Part shown: positions 25,937-35,560 of the stretch, piece by piece | Layout of the letters: each line of letters begins with the position of its first letter | Numbering within the stretch: the stretch's first letter is position 1 | Source: G965250275 sp965250275 | GTDB taxonomy: Bacteria; Pseudomonadota; Alphaproteobacteria; Rhodobacterales; Rhodobacteraceae | Length of the DNA: 64,000 nucleotides | NCBI GenBank assembly: GCA_965250275.1 | Contig: OZ252297.1 | Span: 3,906,001 to 3,970,000 of the forward strand | Direction: 5' to 3' | The notes under the pieces: model-generated | Database searches by the model: none | What the model saw: the letters and a program-made list of their open reading frames with translations, nothing else | What the model was told of the DNA's origin: nothing | Program-made: the position numbers and the translations under genes

Positions 25937-26812
25937 TCAGGCCTTGCGGATAGAGCCGGGTGTGACACCCTTCAGCTTCTTGAACACCCGGTTCATATGC
26001 GGTTGATCGTAAAACCCGCAATCCAGCGCGATGTTCTTGAGAGGCTTGCGCGTATTCTGCAGTTGAGACGTTGCGCGCTCCACGCGTTGCGCGAGCACAT
26101 AGTCGTGAAATGAGTGCCCGAAGGTGGATTTGAATTTGCGCATGAAATTCCAGGCGCCCAGACCCATTTCTGCCGCGGCTTGTTCATAAGACAGTTTCTC
26201 GCGGAGCTGATCATGCACGTATGCCACGACGCGCTGGGTATCTGCCAATGACAGCCGGCCAAACTGCGCGGCAGAGGCGAAGCGGGTGTCCGCATATTTC
26301 CGCAAAAGTCGTACCGACATTTCCCGCGCCGCAGCCTCGACAATGAGTGCACCGCCGACATTGTTTTCGCTCACTTCGGTTTTGATGACCGAAACGCATC
26401 TGGAAATCCCAGGGTCGCGTGCGCGCAAGGTATCCCTGAGACGAATGTCGCTGACATCTTGTTCGAACACTTCGTTGGCAACGCTTTCCACGAACTCAGC
26501 GGTCAAATAGACATGGGACACTTCTACCGTTTCGGACCACGCCCATTCCGAGCGCTCGGACTTGTTCAACAGTGTGAGGTCCCCAACGCCAAGGCGATAG
26601 TCGCTCCATCTGTTGCCCACCTTGCGCTGAACCGGCGTGCAGCCTTTGTCATAGGCAATCACCAGAAAATCCGCCATTGGAGGCAGTTCGATTTCCATGC
26701 CCAGATGTTTGTAGCTCCGGTAGTTTACACCGGACCATCCGAGCCCGTCGCCACTGCCCAAAAGGTTGCCCGGCGCGTAGGTCGGCAATTCCGTGTAGGG
26801 AATATCGTTCAT
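25937..26812 (-). CDS. AraC-family regulator
   Basis: A 291-residue regulator. The C-terminal 100 residues hold two helix-turn-helix units (LSYEQAAAEMGLGAWNFMRKFKSTFGHSFHDYV in two parts; KNIALDCGFYDQPHMNRVFKKLKGVTP). The N-terminal domain is a sensor-like region with no recognised family. It is encoded in line with and upstream of the LLM monooxygenase, the likely target. Confidence 0.88.
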   Translation of the reverse strand: MNDIPYTELPTYAPGNLLGSGDGLGWSGVNYRSYKHLGMEIELPPMADFLVIAYDKGCTPVQRKVGNRWSDYRLGVGDLTLLNKSERSEWAWSETVEVSHVYLTAEFVESVANEVFEQDVSDIRLRDTLRARDPGISRCVSVIKTEVSENNVGGALIVEAAAREMSVRLLRKYADTRFASAAQFGRLSLADTQRVVAYVHDQLREKLSYEQAAAEMGLGAWNFMRKFKSTFGHSFHDYVLAQRVERATSQLQNTRKPLKNIALDCGFYDQPHMNRVFKKLKGVTPGSIRKA

Positions 26813-27068
26813 TCTCCCCCCCCTGAGGCTACAGGCTCAAGAGCTCAACGGGCCACCGGTCGGAACATGTCGTATGGTAGGGCGTCCGGCATCAGACCAC
26901 CCGATGAGTACACAATGGCAGATCGCGAACTGTCAAGTTTGGGTAAGACAGATGGGCGTCTGACCGCTTTCTTTGAACCGATTGGGCGCCGAGCATTGCC
27001 CATTCCTGCGCGGCAATCCTTTCGGCATCACCGCACTTTTGCGCCGTCAGATCAGGCAAGCGCCGACA

Positions 27069-27500
27069 CTAGGCCGGCAAAGGAGAGCGATCATCCGAAA
27101 AGGGATCGTCCCCAAAGCGGTTGGGGCCGTCGGTCCCTTTCGTCGCGAACCAGACGATCAGAACGATGACACCAACCAGCGGTATCAGCCCGATCCAGTA
27201 CCACCAGCCAGTGCGATCCAGATCGTGCAGACGTCTCACTGACACCGAGATGTAGGGCAACAACGCAGCGAGCCAGAAAATGGTGCTGAACGGAGCGAAC
27301 TGTGTCTCCGATGAGATGCTTGCGGACGTGTCTGTGGTGACCGTCGTCGCTTCGCCAAACAAGCTAAGGTCAATAACAAAGAAACAGAGCCCGACGATGT
27401 AAGTGAAAAGAACGAACCACCACAGCTCGGACCGCCGCGCGCGGCCCGAAAATGTAACGTACTTCCCAAGACATGTTTTAACGGCTTCAACAAATCCCAT
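27069..27500 (-). CDS. DUF805 membrane protein
   Basis: A 143-residue protein with the DUF805 signature: CLGKYVTFSGRARRSELWWFVLF at the N-terminus, then FAPFSTIFWLAALLPYISVSVRRLHDLDRTGWWYWIGLIPLVG and a polar tail GPNRFG. Three to four transmembrane helices. Found widely in bacteria as a small inner-membrane protein of unknown function. It stands alone. Confidence 0.9.
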   Translation of the reverse strand: MGFVEAVKTCLGKYVTFSGRARRSELWWFVLFTYIVGLCFFVIDLSLFGEATTVTTDTSASISSETQFAPFSTIFWLAALLPYISVSVRRLHDLDRTGWWYWIGLIPLVGVIVLIVWFATKGTDGPNRFGDDPFSDDRSPLPA

Positions 27501-27931
27501 CGCGATATCTCCTTCAGGTCTATGCCTTAAACATACCCTATTGCGCTCAATCCGATAACATGCGCTGGGGCGACGGACGATTTATGTGGCAAATCCCACA
27601 ATTGATGCGCTTTGGTTTGATCTCTCGGAAGCGATGTTCCTGCCGTCCACGGCTTTGCTATGAAGGCGCAGTCTTTCCAAGCCAACGATGTTTCCCAGCG
27701 CGCGCACCAGGAGACTTTTGACACATGCAGTGAGCCTGACGCCCGGGATAGGCAAAAAGCGCTCGCTGCGCCCAACGCCCTTGTCTGCTTGTAGACAGCG
27801 CCGCCAGACTCGCTTCCTTGCACTGGTGCCGAACCTGATACAAGCTTACATGTGGAGGAGAGATGCCTGTTTCACCGTTGGTTCGTTGGCAATCGAACCG
27901 ATACGGTGCCATGCTTTGGGAGGCGCGTGTC
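27501..27931. other. Intergenic region, no gene recognised
   Basis: About 430 bp between divergent DUF805 and DUF2189 genes. Open frames on both strands lack recognisable motifs. The only clear element is GGGAGG at 27918-27923, the ribosome site of the DUF2189 gene. Confidence 0.5.
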
Positions 27932-28750
27932 ATGACATCAAAGACCGCGGGGGCCACCCCACCTGACAAACCGGCGCCGCAGCAATCGACCGCGATCCAG
28001 ATCAACAAAGTGACTGCCAAAGATATCACCGCGTCACTCAGAGCGGGTTGTTCCGACTTTCTGGCCCGCCCCGTTATGAGTGGTTTCTTCGGTCTGTTCT
28101 ACGCGGTTGTCGGCATCCTGTTTGTCTGGATCCTGGTCTGGCTCGGCAAGATCTGGATGATCATTCCCGCCGTCGTTGGTTTTCCGTTGGTCGCCCCCTT
28201 CGCCGCCGCCGGGCTGTACGAAATGTCCCGCCGGCTGCAAAACCACGAGAGTTTTGGATGGACCGAAATTCTCACCGTCATGGCCCATCAGCGCAAACGC
28301 GAGATGGGTTGGATGGCGTTTGTCACCCTGTTCGTGTTTTGGGTTTGGATTTACCAGGTTCGGCTTTGGCTGGCGATCATCCTGCAGGATGCATCCTTCT
28401 CGGATCTTGGCGGGTTCTTGAACACCGTTTTCTTCACACCGGCAGGCTGGACCTTCCTCGCGGTTGGTACTTGCATCGGCGCATTTCTGTCGGCTGTCTT
28501 GTTTGCGGTGACCGTCATCGCGATGCCCCTTCTGCTGGACCGCGAAACCAATTTCGTAACCGCCATGATCACATCAGTTCGCGTCGTCGCGGAGAATCCC
28601 GCGGTGATGCTCAGCTGGGCGGCGATCATTTCAGTCACCCTTTTGCTGTCGATGGCGCCGGCGTTTCTGGGGTTGATCTTTGTCCTTCCCATCCTTGGCC
28701 ACACCACATGGCATCTCTACCAGCGGGCCGTGCCACCAGCAGAGGGGTGA
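27932..28750 (+). CDS. DUF2189 integral membrane protein
   Basis: A 272-residue protein with about six transmembrane helices and the DUF2189 pattern (NKVTAKDITASLRAGCSDFL, VVGFPLVAPFAAAGLYEMSRRL, then LLLDRETNFVTAMITSVRVVAENP and PILGHTTWHLYQRAV). The function of the family is not established. In other genomes it is often close to cytochrome oxidase genes, but none is present here. ATG 27932 is chosen because GGGAGG precedes it by 8 nt; two upstream Met codons lack such a site. Confidence 0.9.
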   Translation: MTSKTAGATPPDKPAPQQSTAIQINKVTAKDITASLRAGCSDFLARPVMSGFFGLFYAVVGILFVWILVWLGKIWMIIPAVVGFPLVAPFAAAGLYEMSRRLQNHESFGWTEILTVMAHQRKREMGWMAFVTLFVFWVWIYQVRLWLAIILQDASFSDLGGFLNTVFFTPAGWTFLAVGTCIGAFLSAVLFAVTVIAMPLLLDRETNFVTAMITSVRVVAENPAVMLSWAAIISVTLLLSMAPAFLGLIFVLPILGHTTWHLYQRAVPPAEG

Positions 28751-28957
28751 GCGGGCCGGCTTTCAGGATCCACTCAGCAACACGCCTCAATCCGGACCGG
28801 AATGCACAATCCAAGGGCTTTGATATCTCAAGATCGTAAGATTTTCGACGCGGAGGTTGGGCCAAAGCGCGATCTGTGCAATCAATGAGCGCGATCCAGC
28901 GCAAACTTGCTGACGTTCGTCCAGGTCTGCCGCAAAGACTTGGAGCACCGAGCCAAT

Positions 28958-30232
28958 ATGGCGCAGTCACAACAACAACAGAGCCGGAAGCTCGTAATCT
29001 CTGGTGCGGTTGGGAATGTCCTGGAGTGGTTCGATTTTGCGGTCTATGGATTTTTCGCACCGGTTTTCGCAAAACTCTTTTTCCCGTCGGACGACGCCAC
29101 ACTGTCGTTGATTGCCGCCTATGGCGCTTTTGCAGCCGGCTATTTGATGCGCCCTCTGGGCGGAGCGATCTTTGGACATATCGGAGACCGTTACGGTCGA
29201 AAGGCCGCTCTGATCACTTCGATCATCCTGATGGCGTTCTCGTCGCTGGCGATCAGTCTTTTGCCAACATACGCCCAGATCGGCGCAACAGCAGGTATTC
29301 TGATGGTGTTGTTGCGCATGTTTCAGGGTGTTGCCGTAGGTGGCGAGTACACAGGATCCATTGTGTTTCTGGCCGAGAATGCGCCCAGAGACCGGCGTGC
29401 TTTCTTCTCCTGCTGGGCCCTCATGGCGGCGACGGGCGGCATTCTGCTCGGTTCTCTCTTCGGAGCCGGGCTGAGTTTCGTGCTGACGGACGAACAGCTC
29501 CTTTCATGGGGATGGCGTGTGCCGTTCTTCATGGGGGTGCTTGTCGCGATTGTTGCGTTCTTTATTCGCCGCCACATTCAGGAAATTGCCAAACCTGAGA
29601 CGGAACGGCTGCCCTTTCCGCTCGGCTACGTTTTTCGGCACCACTGGCGGAAGATACTTCACCTTGTGCTGCTGAACACAGGCTACGCGGTGGTTTTCTA
29701 CATCGCGTTTATCTATGTTTCCCAATGGCTTGTCTCAGAAGTGAATGAGACCCACTACCAGGCCATGACGATCAACTCGATCAGCCTTGTTGTCGCAATT
29801 CTCGCCATACCTTTCATGGCGAGCTTGTCCGACCGGATCGGGCGCAAGCCACTCCTGATTGCCGGCTTTAGCGCTTCCATTCTGCTCTCCTTCCCGATCG
29901 TTTGGTTCATGAACCACCCGCACTTGATCTATGCGCTGATCGGACAGGTTGTGCTTGCGCTCACGGTGTCTTGTTTTGTCGCGGTGGTGCCAGCGACGCT
30001 GACGGAAATGTTCCCCTCCAAGGTCCGGGTGACTGCGGTCAGCGTCGGATACAACATCGCTTTCGCCATTTTCGGAGGCACTGCTCCAATGGTGGCGACC
30101 TGGTTGGTCGGACGCACTGCCGATCCGCTGTCTTTTGCGTGGTACATGATCGCGATGGCCATTGTATCCCTGGTTGCGGCGCTGATGCTCAAGGAAACCG
30201 TCGGCGCGGATCTGGACGAAATCGCGGGCTAG
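28958..30232 (+). CDS. MHS-family MFS transporter (metabolite:H+ symporter)
   Basis: A 424-residue transporter with 12 predicted membrane helices. The N-terminus (SGAVGNVLEWFDFAVYGFFAPVFAKLFFP), the loop motif GHIGDRYGRKAAL and its repeat SLSDRIGRKPLLIAG, and LRMFQGVAVGGEYTGS are typical of the ProP/KgtP/ShiA (MHS) group, which imports dicarboxylates, betaines or related solutes with protons. ATG 28958 is used. The DUF2189 gene upstream is probably unrelated. Substrate not predictable. Confidence 0.9.
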   Translation: MAQSQQQQSRKLVISGAVGNVLEWFDFAVYGFFAPVFAKLFFPSDDATLSLIAAYGAFAAGYLMRPLGGAIFGHIGDRYGRKAALITSIILMAFSSLAISLLPTYAQIGATAGILMVLLRMFQGVAVGGEYTGSIVFLAENAPRDRRAFFSCWALMAATGGILLGSLFGAGLSFVLTDEQLLSWGWRVPFFMGVLVAIVAFFIRRHIQEIAKPETERLPFPLGYVFRHHWRKILHLVLLNTGYAVVFYIAFIYVSQWLVSEVNETHYQAMTINSISLVVAILAIPFMASLSDRIGRKPLLIAGFSASILLSFPIVWFMNHPHLIYALIGQVVLALTVSCFVAVVPATLTEMFPSKVRVTAVSVGYNIAFAIFGGTAPMVATWLVGRTADPLSFAWYMIAMAIVSLVAALMLKETVGADLDEIAG

Positions 30233-30561
30233 AGGTCCGCATGCCTAACGCCGCTGATTTCTGGGTGTGCGGTTGACTTGGTCTCAGTATGGCTGCTTGT
30301 GGTGACACGCGGCCGAAGGCAGCCGCGCTTGGAAAGCCGTCGAATTTTTCATTTTTTGACTGCGATGTCTCAGGAGCCGACCTGTTGCTACTTCCGCAAA
30401 ACCAACATCTTTCTTGCCCTATTTTGGGCCAAATGCCGCCATGCAGCCAATCCATTCACTGATTTGCGTCGTCACAAACTTGCCTCAACGCGCCGTCTGG
30501 CGTTCAATCTGACAGATAAGACAGTGAATTCTTTGCAACCAAGACCTGCGTGGCCCAACTC
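30233..30561. other. Intergenic region, no gene recognised
   Basis: About 330 bp between the MHS transporter and the phosphotransferase gene. A weak CGCGGC / GCCGCG hairpin lies near 30309-30330. No coding signal on either strand. Confidence 0.5.
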
Positions 30562-31626
30562 ATGCGCATTCCCAGACATCTGAATGACATCACACCACAT
30601 TGGGTGAACACTCATGTGTTTCCCGAACACAGTGAAAACCCTGTAACGGATCTGACCCAAAAGACGATCGGCGACGACCGCGGCTTCTTAAGCCAAACGG
30701 CTTTGATCGAAACGGTACGTCCGGAGCCGTCGCCTCATGTCCCCCAGACGTTTGTGGTCAAAATCCGCCCTGACAACGACGAGGCGCGCGAAGCAGAAGC
30801 AGCGCTGAACGGGTTTTTTCGAGAAGTGCGGTTCTATGCAGATGTGGCCGCCGGAACGGATGCCCGTTTGACCAACGTTTACTTCGCAGATGCAGACCCC
30901 GACAGCGCCGTCCTTGTGATGGAGGATCTGTCGCACCTCGTCGGGGGGGACCAGGTGGTTGGCCTCTCGCACCAACAGGTACGTGATGTCATCGAAGCAA
31001 TCGCCCCCATTCACGCAGCCTATTGGGACAGCCCAAAACTGACGCAATTCGATTGGGCGCCGGATATAGACCATTTCAACCTCGATAGTTTCGAGGACGC
31101 CTGGCCGGAGTTTGTGGATATCTATGGTCTGCGGATCGGCCCGGAAGCGCGGGACCTCGGAGCCTATCTGTCCAGACACATCGACAAGCTGGAGGCCAAG
31201 GTTGCCTCTCGGCCGCGCACCGTGGTCCACGGCGACCTGCGGGCGGACAACATTCTGTTCAACCAGGGCGAAGACGACGACAGCGTCATCATCTTGGATT
31301 GGCAGCTTGTCATGCGCAACCTCGCCGCTCTGGACATTGCACGGCTCTACGGCGGATCGGAACCCATACAGGAAAGGTCCGGACATCACCGCGAAACCGC
31401 TGCGCTCTGGCATGAGGCTCTGATGGCCGGCGGCGTTCAGGATTACTCCGAGGATGAGGCTTGGGACGATTTCCGTTTGGCGGCGCTGCACTGCGTTTCA
31501 ATCCCCGTCAAAGTACATGCGCTCTTCAGCAAGACCTCAGCCAAACGCGGCGCTCAGTTGCGTGACGCGATGGCACAGCGGTTTTTCAACTTCGCTGTCG
31601 AGATGGACGCGCTGGCCGTGTTGTGA
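30562..31626 (+). CDS. Aminoglycoside phosphotransferase/ecdysteroid kinase-like protein
   Basis: A 354-residue protein of the protein-kinase-like APH/EcKL superfamily. The ATP-site Lys is in TFVVKIRP, the catalytic loop is RTVVHGDLRADNILFN (Asp and Asn) and the metal Asp is in IILDWQLVMRNLAALDIARL. Such enzymes phosphorylate small alcohols (choline-like, sterol-like or unknown). A GTG four codons earlier (30550) is another possible start; neither has a clear ribosome site. No functional partner nearby. Confidence 0.8.
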   Translation: MRIPRHLNDITPHWVNTHVFPEHSENPVTDLTQKTIGDDRGFLSQTALIETVRPEPSPHVPQTFVVKIRPDNDEAREAEAALNGFFREVRFYADVAAGTDARLTNVYFADADPDSAVLVMEDLSHLVGGDQVVGLSHQQVRDVIEAIAPIHAAYWDSPKLTQFDWAPDIDHFNLDSFEDAWPEFVDIYGLRIGPEARDLGAYLSRHIDKLEAKVASRPRTVVHGDLRADNILFNQGEDDDSVIILDWQLVMRNLAALDIARLYGGSEPIQERSGHHRETAALWHEALMAGGVQDYSEDEAWDDFRLAALHCVSIPVKVHALFSKTSAKRGAQLRDAMAQRFFNFAVEMDALAVL

Positions 31627-31745
31627 CAGGCCGGGATTGTGTGTTCAGGCGCGAAGGTTTGCTGCTTGGCTTGAACCTCCGAGCGCTTCAAGCGCGCTAA
31701 AACCAACCAAATCCGGCCGCGCTTGGCTAAGCGAGTTCTATTTTC

Positions 31746-32597
31746 CTATCGCCCGGTCTTGCACACAGCCTGGATCTTCGTGCCGGACGGGTCGCGAACG
31801 TAAGCGGCGTAGTAGGGCTGAGTGTAGGCCGCGCGGACGCCCGGCGGCCCGTCATCCTGGGCGCCATGCGCAAGGGCCGTTTCGAAGAACTGATCGACAT
31901 GCGTGCGCGTCTTCGCGAAGAACGAGACGTGTTGCCCATTTCCATACGCCGCAAGCTTGCCGTTGAACGGGCGCTGCACATATGCGACCGGCAGATCGAC
32001 ACCATTTCGGGAAAAGGCATAGAGGTCTCCCGGTTCACTTGCACTGTGGTGTCGGTCGATGCCCAGGCTTGCAAAGACGGGCTCATAGAAACCCAGGCCG
32101 GCCTCCAAATCGTCGAACGGAAGGGTTACGTGGGACACGTTGGTGCCGCCCGGACCGGCCACCCTGCCATCCTCGTAGAACACGGCCTGCAATTTGTTGC
32201 CATCCGGATCGCGGACATACGCGGCGAAATAGTCGTCACTGTAGTGCGGGCGATGACCCGGCGCGCCCGCATCGGAGCCGCCATGAGCAAGGGCGGTGGC
32301 ATGAAAAGCTTTGACCGCCGCTTTATCCGTTGCCACCCACGCGATGTGAAATCCGTTGCCGCAGCTCGCAGGCTGGCCGTCAAAAGGCCGGCACACACAC
32401 AGGAATGGCGCGATCCGTCCGGTCACATCGATCTGCCCGGTGTCTTGTCCGCTGCTCACGCCCGAGATCGGCGCATAGGCCAGAAAACTGTCCAAGCTGA
32501 TCGGCGCGCGGGCATGACGGAGGATTGGCATCACGGCATCGTAGAAGACCGCAGCTTTCTCAAGGTCGTTGCTGCCGAGCGTTACATGCATCATCAT
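31746..32597 (-). CDS. Tandem VOC-domain protein
   Basis: A 283-residue protein made of two VOC modules. The first is residues 1-140 (MHVTLGSNDLEKAAVFYDAVMPILR, FHIAWVATDKAAVKAFHATALAHGG, YFAAYVRDPDGNKLQAVFYE), the second residues 150-283 (SHVTLPFDDLEAGLGFYEPVFASLG, HVSFFAKTRTHVDQFFETALAHGAQ, YYAAYVRDPSGTKIQAVCKTG). The two halves are plainly similar, so they arose by duplication. His and Glu-like metal positions are partly kept (HVT, HIAW). Catalytic role unknown. Convergent with the phosphotransferase gene. Confidence 0.85.
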   Translation of the reverse strand: MMMHVTLGSNDLEKAAVFYDAVMPILRHARAPISLDSFLAYAPISGVSSGQDTGQIDVTGRIAPFLCVCRPFDGQPASCGNGFHIAWVATDKAAVKAFHATALAHGGSDAGAPGHRPHYSDDYFAAYVRDPDGNKLQAVFYEDGRVAGPGGTNVSHVTLPFDDLEAGLGFYEPVFASLGIDRHHSASEPGDLYAFSRNGVDLPVAYVQRPFNGKLAAYGNGQHVSFFAKTRTHVDQFFETALAHGAQDDGPPGVRAAYTQPYYAAYVRDPSGTKIQAVCKTGR

Positions 32598-33030
32598 CTT
32601 CTGAGTGCTTCCAGTTCCATTGGATCACCCGACCGTCGAGCGTAGTGGCCGCGTTTGCGAGAGTGTCTCTCTCGTTGTGACACGCAAAGGCTATTGCGTC
32701 ACCAAAGGCGCCACCACCCTGTCGTCGGTAACCGTGGCGGACGACAGGGCCAGAATGGCAGCCGCGATGCTGCAGTAGCAACAACACCGTTTGGCGCGCC
32801 GGACTTGCCCGGCAATTGGGGCGCCACACCGATGTGTCAGAGCTTTCAAAATGTCGGTTGGACCTCCCAAAATGTGCAGGACTGCCGGGCAAATTCAAAT
32901 CTGCATTCATCGGGTCTTAACCGTTGGTCAAACTGCCCGTTCTCAGACTGCCGTTCTTGGGTGATCCGACCTTGCAAACCTAGTTCTCTGCGCCCACCCT
33001 AGTCAGACAAATGAATGGAAGGGTTGTCAC
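32598..33030. other. Intergenic region, no gene recognised
   Basis: About 430 bp between the divergent VOC and amidohydrolase genes. Open frames have no family resemblance. The sequence AAATTCAAATCTGCATTCAT near 32890 is locally AT-rich and may be part of a promoter. Confidence 0.45.
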
Positions 33031-34194
33031 GTGGTGCCAACGGAGCTCGACGAAGCGATGCGCCAATGGCGACATCATTTGCACCAGAACCCGGAGTTTG
33101 GTTTCGAGGAAGAGGCCACATCACGATTTGTGATCCAGAAGCTGCGGGAATTTGGCGTCAAAGAAGTCGAAACAGGGATCGGCGGCACTGGGGTTGTGGC
33201 CTCACTGCGCCTCGGGCGCAGCGATCGCGTCATCGCGCTTCGTGCGGACATGGACTGTTTGCAAATCGAGGAAACAACAAACCTCCCCTATTCCTCAGCA
33301 AACCCGGGCCTCATGCACGCTTGCGGTCACGACGGGCACACCGCAACCCTGTTGGGCGCCGCAGCCGTCCTGGCCAGCGAGGGCGGTTTTGACGGGACCG
33401 TAAGGTTTGTGTTTCAGCCCGCCGAGGAATGGGGCCAAGGCATGAAAGCCATGATCCGAGATGGCTTTGGGTCGCGTTTGCCTTTCGATGAAATCTATGG
33501 GTTGCACAACAAACCGGGGCTTCCGGTGGGATCTTTCGAGGTTCGGCCCGGAGCATTCATGGGGGCAGAAGATGGTTTTCGGATAACAGTAAAGGGGAGC
33601 GGCGGACATGCATCGCGTCCGCACGATTGCAGCGATGCCATCTTGTGTGCGTGCTCGATCGTGACCGAACTTCAGACGATTGTCTCGCGAGCGATTGATC
33701 CCGCGGAGCTTGCGGTCGTGTCTGTGACATCAATCAAGGGTGACAACATTAAAAATGCAATCGCCAGCGACGCCGTCATCGAAGGAGACTGTCGCCATTT
33801 CGATGATACGGTCAGTTCGCGGATGGAAGACACCATGCGCCGCATAGCGGACGGTGTAGCCACGGCCCACGGCTGCAGCGCCGAGATGAATTACGAACGT
33901 GTCTTCATTCCGCTGGTGAACGATGAAACAGCGACCGCAAACGCGGTATCAGCTGCAGAGGCGGTGTTTGGCGCAGCGAAGACCGTGTCCGATGCCCCCC
34001 GGATCGGCGCTTCGGAAGATTTTGCCCAAGCCCTGCGCATTGCACCGGGTGCCTTTTGCAATATTGGAAATGGTGACAGCGCGCCGTTGCACAGCTCTGC
34101 TTACGACTTCAACGACGACGCGCTGGTGCCAGGTGTCCAGTGGTTCGTCGAATTGGTGCGACGCCGCCTTCCCCTCGCATCGCCCTCAACCTAG
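33031..34194 (+). CDS. M20-family amidohydrolase (hippurate hydrolase type)
   Basis: A 387-residue dinuclear metallopeptidase-fold amidohydrolase that cleaves N-acyl amino acids or related amides. Metal and catalytic motifs are RADMDCLQIEE, MHACGHDGHTATLLGAA (Cys/His ligands), VFQPAEEWGQGMKAM (catalytic Glu) and YGLHNKPGLPVG (His). The dimerisation lid is near FRITVKGSGGHASRPHDCSDAI, and the last ligand is in NIGNGDSAPLHSSAYDFND. The start is GTG 33031. It stands alone between divergent and convergent neighbours. Confidence 0.92.
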   Translation: MVPTELDEAMRQWRHHLHQNPEFGFEEEATSRFVIQKLREFGVKEVETGIGGTGVVASLRLGRSDRVIALRADMDCLQIEETTNLPYSSANPGLMHACGHDGHTATLLGAAAVLASEGGFDGTVRFVFQPAEEWGQGMKAMIRDGFGSRLPFDEIYGLHNKPGLPVGSFEVRPGAFMGAEDGFRITVKGSGGHASRPHDCSDAILCACSIVTELQTIVSRAIDPAELAVVSVTSIKGDNIKNAIASDAVIEGDCRHFDDTVSSRMEDTMRRIADGVATAHGCSAEMNYERVFIPLVNDETATANAVSAAEAVFGAAKTVSDAPRIGASEDFAQALRIAPGAFCNIGNGDSAPLHSSAYDFNDDALVPGVQWFVELVRRRLPLASPST

Positions 34195-34414
34195 GCCGTG
34201 CCTTTTGGCTTGAGACGCCTGAAACGCTATGCCTTCTCCTGTGGGCTGGAAGCCTCAAATGCTGCACGGCTTGGAACATGGCATGCGCTCGCGTTAACAC
34301 GCGCAGCGACGCGGTCATTCACCCTTTTTCTGGGCGGCGGATTTATCGCCCGGTTTTCCACAGCCGTGCCTATCGGCGCGATTGCTCACCTTGGTAATCA
34401 GCCCCGAGGACATC

Positions 34415-35560
34415 CTAACCCAGCCGTTTGCTGAACCTCAGAGTTGCTGCGGACAGCCCGAACACCGCAAACCCAATCATCCAAAGTACATCCCAGCGCA
34501 GCTCATAGAGCGAAGCATCACGCAGAACCACGCCCCGGATCATGTCCATGAAATGTGTTGCCGGGAGCACCTGAGCGATGATCTGGACCGGTTGTGGCAT
34601 GCCATCAAAGGGAAACATAAACCCGGACATCAGGATAGAGGGCAGAAGGACAAAAATGGTCATCTGCATCGACTGCAGTTGGTTTTGGGCGAGCGTGGAA
34701 ATGACCAGCCCGAGAGAGAGGCTGGCGATGATGAAAAGCAGCGTCACCACCAGCAGAACACCCAGTCCGCCATTTATCGGAACATCGAACAGGACATGCC
34801 CGAGGCCCAGGATGATCGCGACCTGGATGAGCCCCAAGAAAATGTAGGGGATGATTTTCCCAACCATCAATTCGACCGATCTGATCGGGGTGTTGATCAA
34901 CATCTCCATGTTTCCCCGTTCGCGTTCCCGAACGACCGCGGCGGATGTAAACAAAATCATTGTCATGGTCAGAATGACCCCCACCAGACCCGGTACAATG
35001 TTGACGGCGGATCTTTGTTCAGGGTTGAAGTAGAGTGTCACTTCGAACGTGGGGACCTGGCGGTTTGGCGGCTGTTTCAGCAATTCGGTCAGGGGCATTG
35101 ACCGCAACGACTTAATCGCGCTGGCGACCATCGTATCCGAGCCATCGACGATCCAATGCGCAACAGGCCGGCTGCTGACCCGATCAGTTGCGTTCGGAAG
35201 ACCCAGCCCGACCGACGGACTGCGCGCCAGCCGGTTGTCGACATCACGCGGAATGATCAAAGCCGCGCGGACCCGGGATTCCGTAATCGCCCGTTCCGCC
35301 TCCTGCGGGGTGGAAAGTTCCTCTGTAATTCGCACGACCTGCGTGGCCTGAACAATCTGGGCCAGCGTTCGGGACAGTTCCGTTCCGGATCGATCCACAA
35401 CCGCAACGGGCACGTGGCGCAGGTTTGTGTTGATCGCATAGCCAAACAGCAACAGTTGAATCAGAGGGATCATGATGACCATCGCAAAGGTCATCTTGTC
35501 GCGTCGCAGCTGGAGCAGTTCCTTCTTCAGGACAGCCGCAATCCGGCGGGGCGATATCAC
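34415..35560 (-). CDS. ABC-2 type exporter permease
   Basis: A 381-residue permease. One N-terminal helix (MTFAMVIMIPLIQLLLFGYAI) is followed by a large periplasmic domain (about residues 45-175) and five C-terminal helices (VPGLVGVILTMTMILFTSAAVVRERERGNMEML in parts; IPYIFLGLIQVAIILGLGHVL; and so on). This is the YhhJ/YbhR arrangement for small-molecule efflux. The gene overlaps the ATPase gene by 4 nt and is last in the MFP-ATPase-permease order. Only one permease is present, although many such systems have two. Confidence 0.9.
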   Translation of the reverse strand: MISPRRIAAVLKKELLQLRRDKMTFAMVIMIPLIQLLLFGYAINTNLRHVPVAVVDRSGTELSRTLAQIVQATQVVRITEELSTPQEAERAITESRVRAALIIPRDVDNRLARSPSVGLGLPNATDRVSSRPVAHWIVDGSDTMVASAIKSLRSMPLTELLKQPPNRQVPTFEVTLYFNPEQRSAVNIVPGLVGVILTMTMILFTSAAVVRERERGNMEMLINTPIRSVELMVGKIIPYIFLGLIQVAIILGLGHVLFDVPINGGLGVLLVVTLLFIIASLSLGLVISTLAQNQLQSMQMTIFVLLPSILMSGFMFPFDGMPQPVQIIAQVLPATHFMDMIRGVVLRDASLYELRWDVLWMIGFAVFGLSAATLRFSKRLG

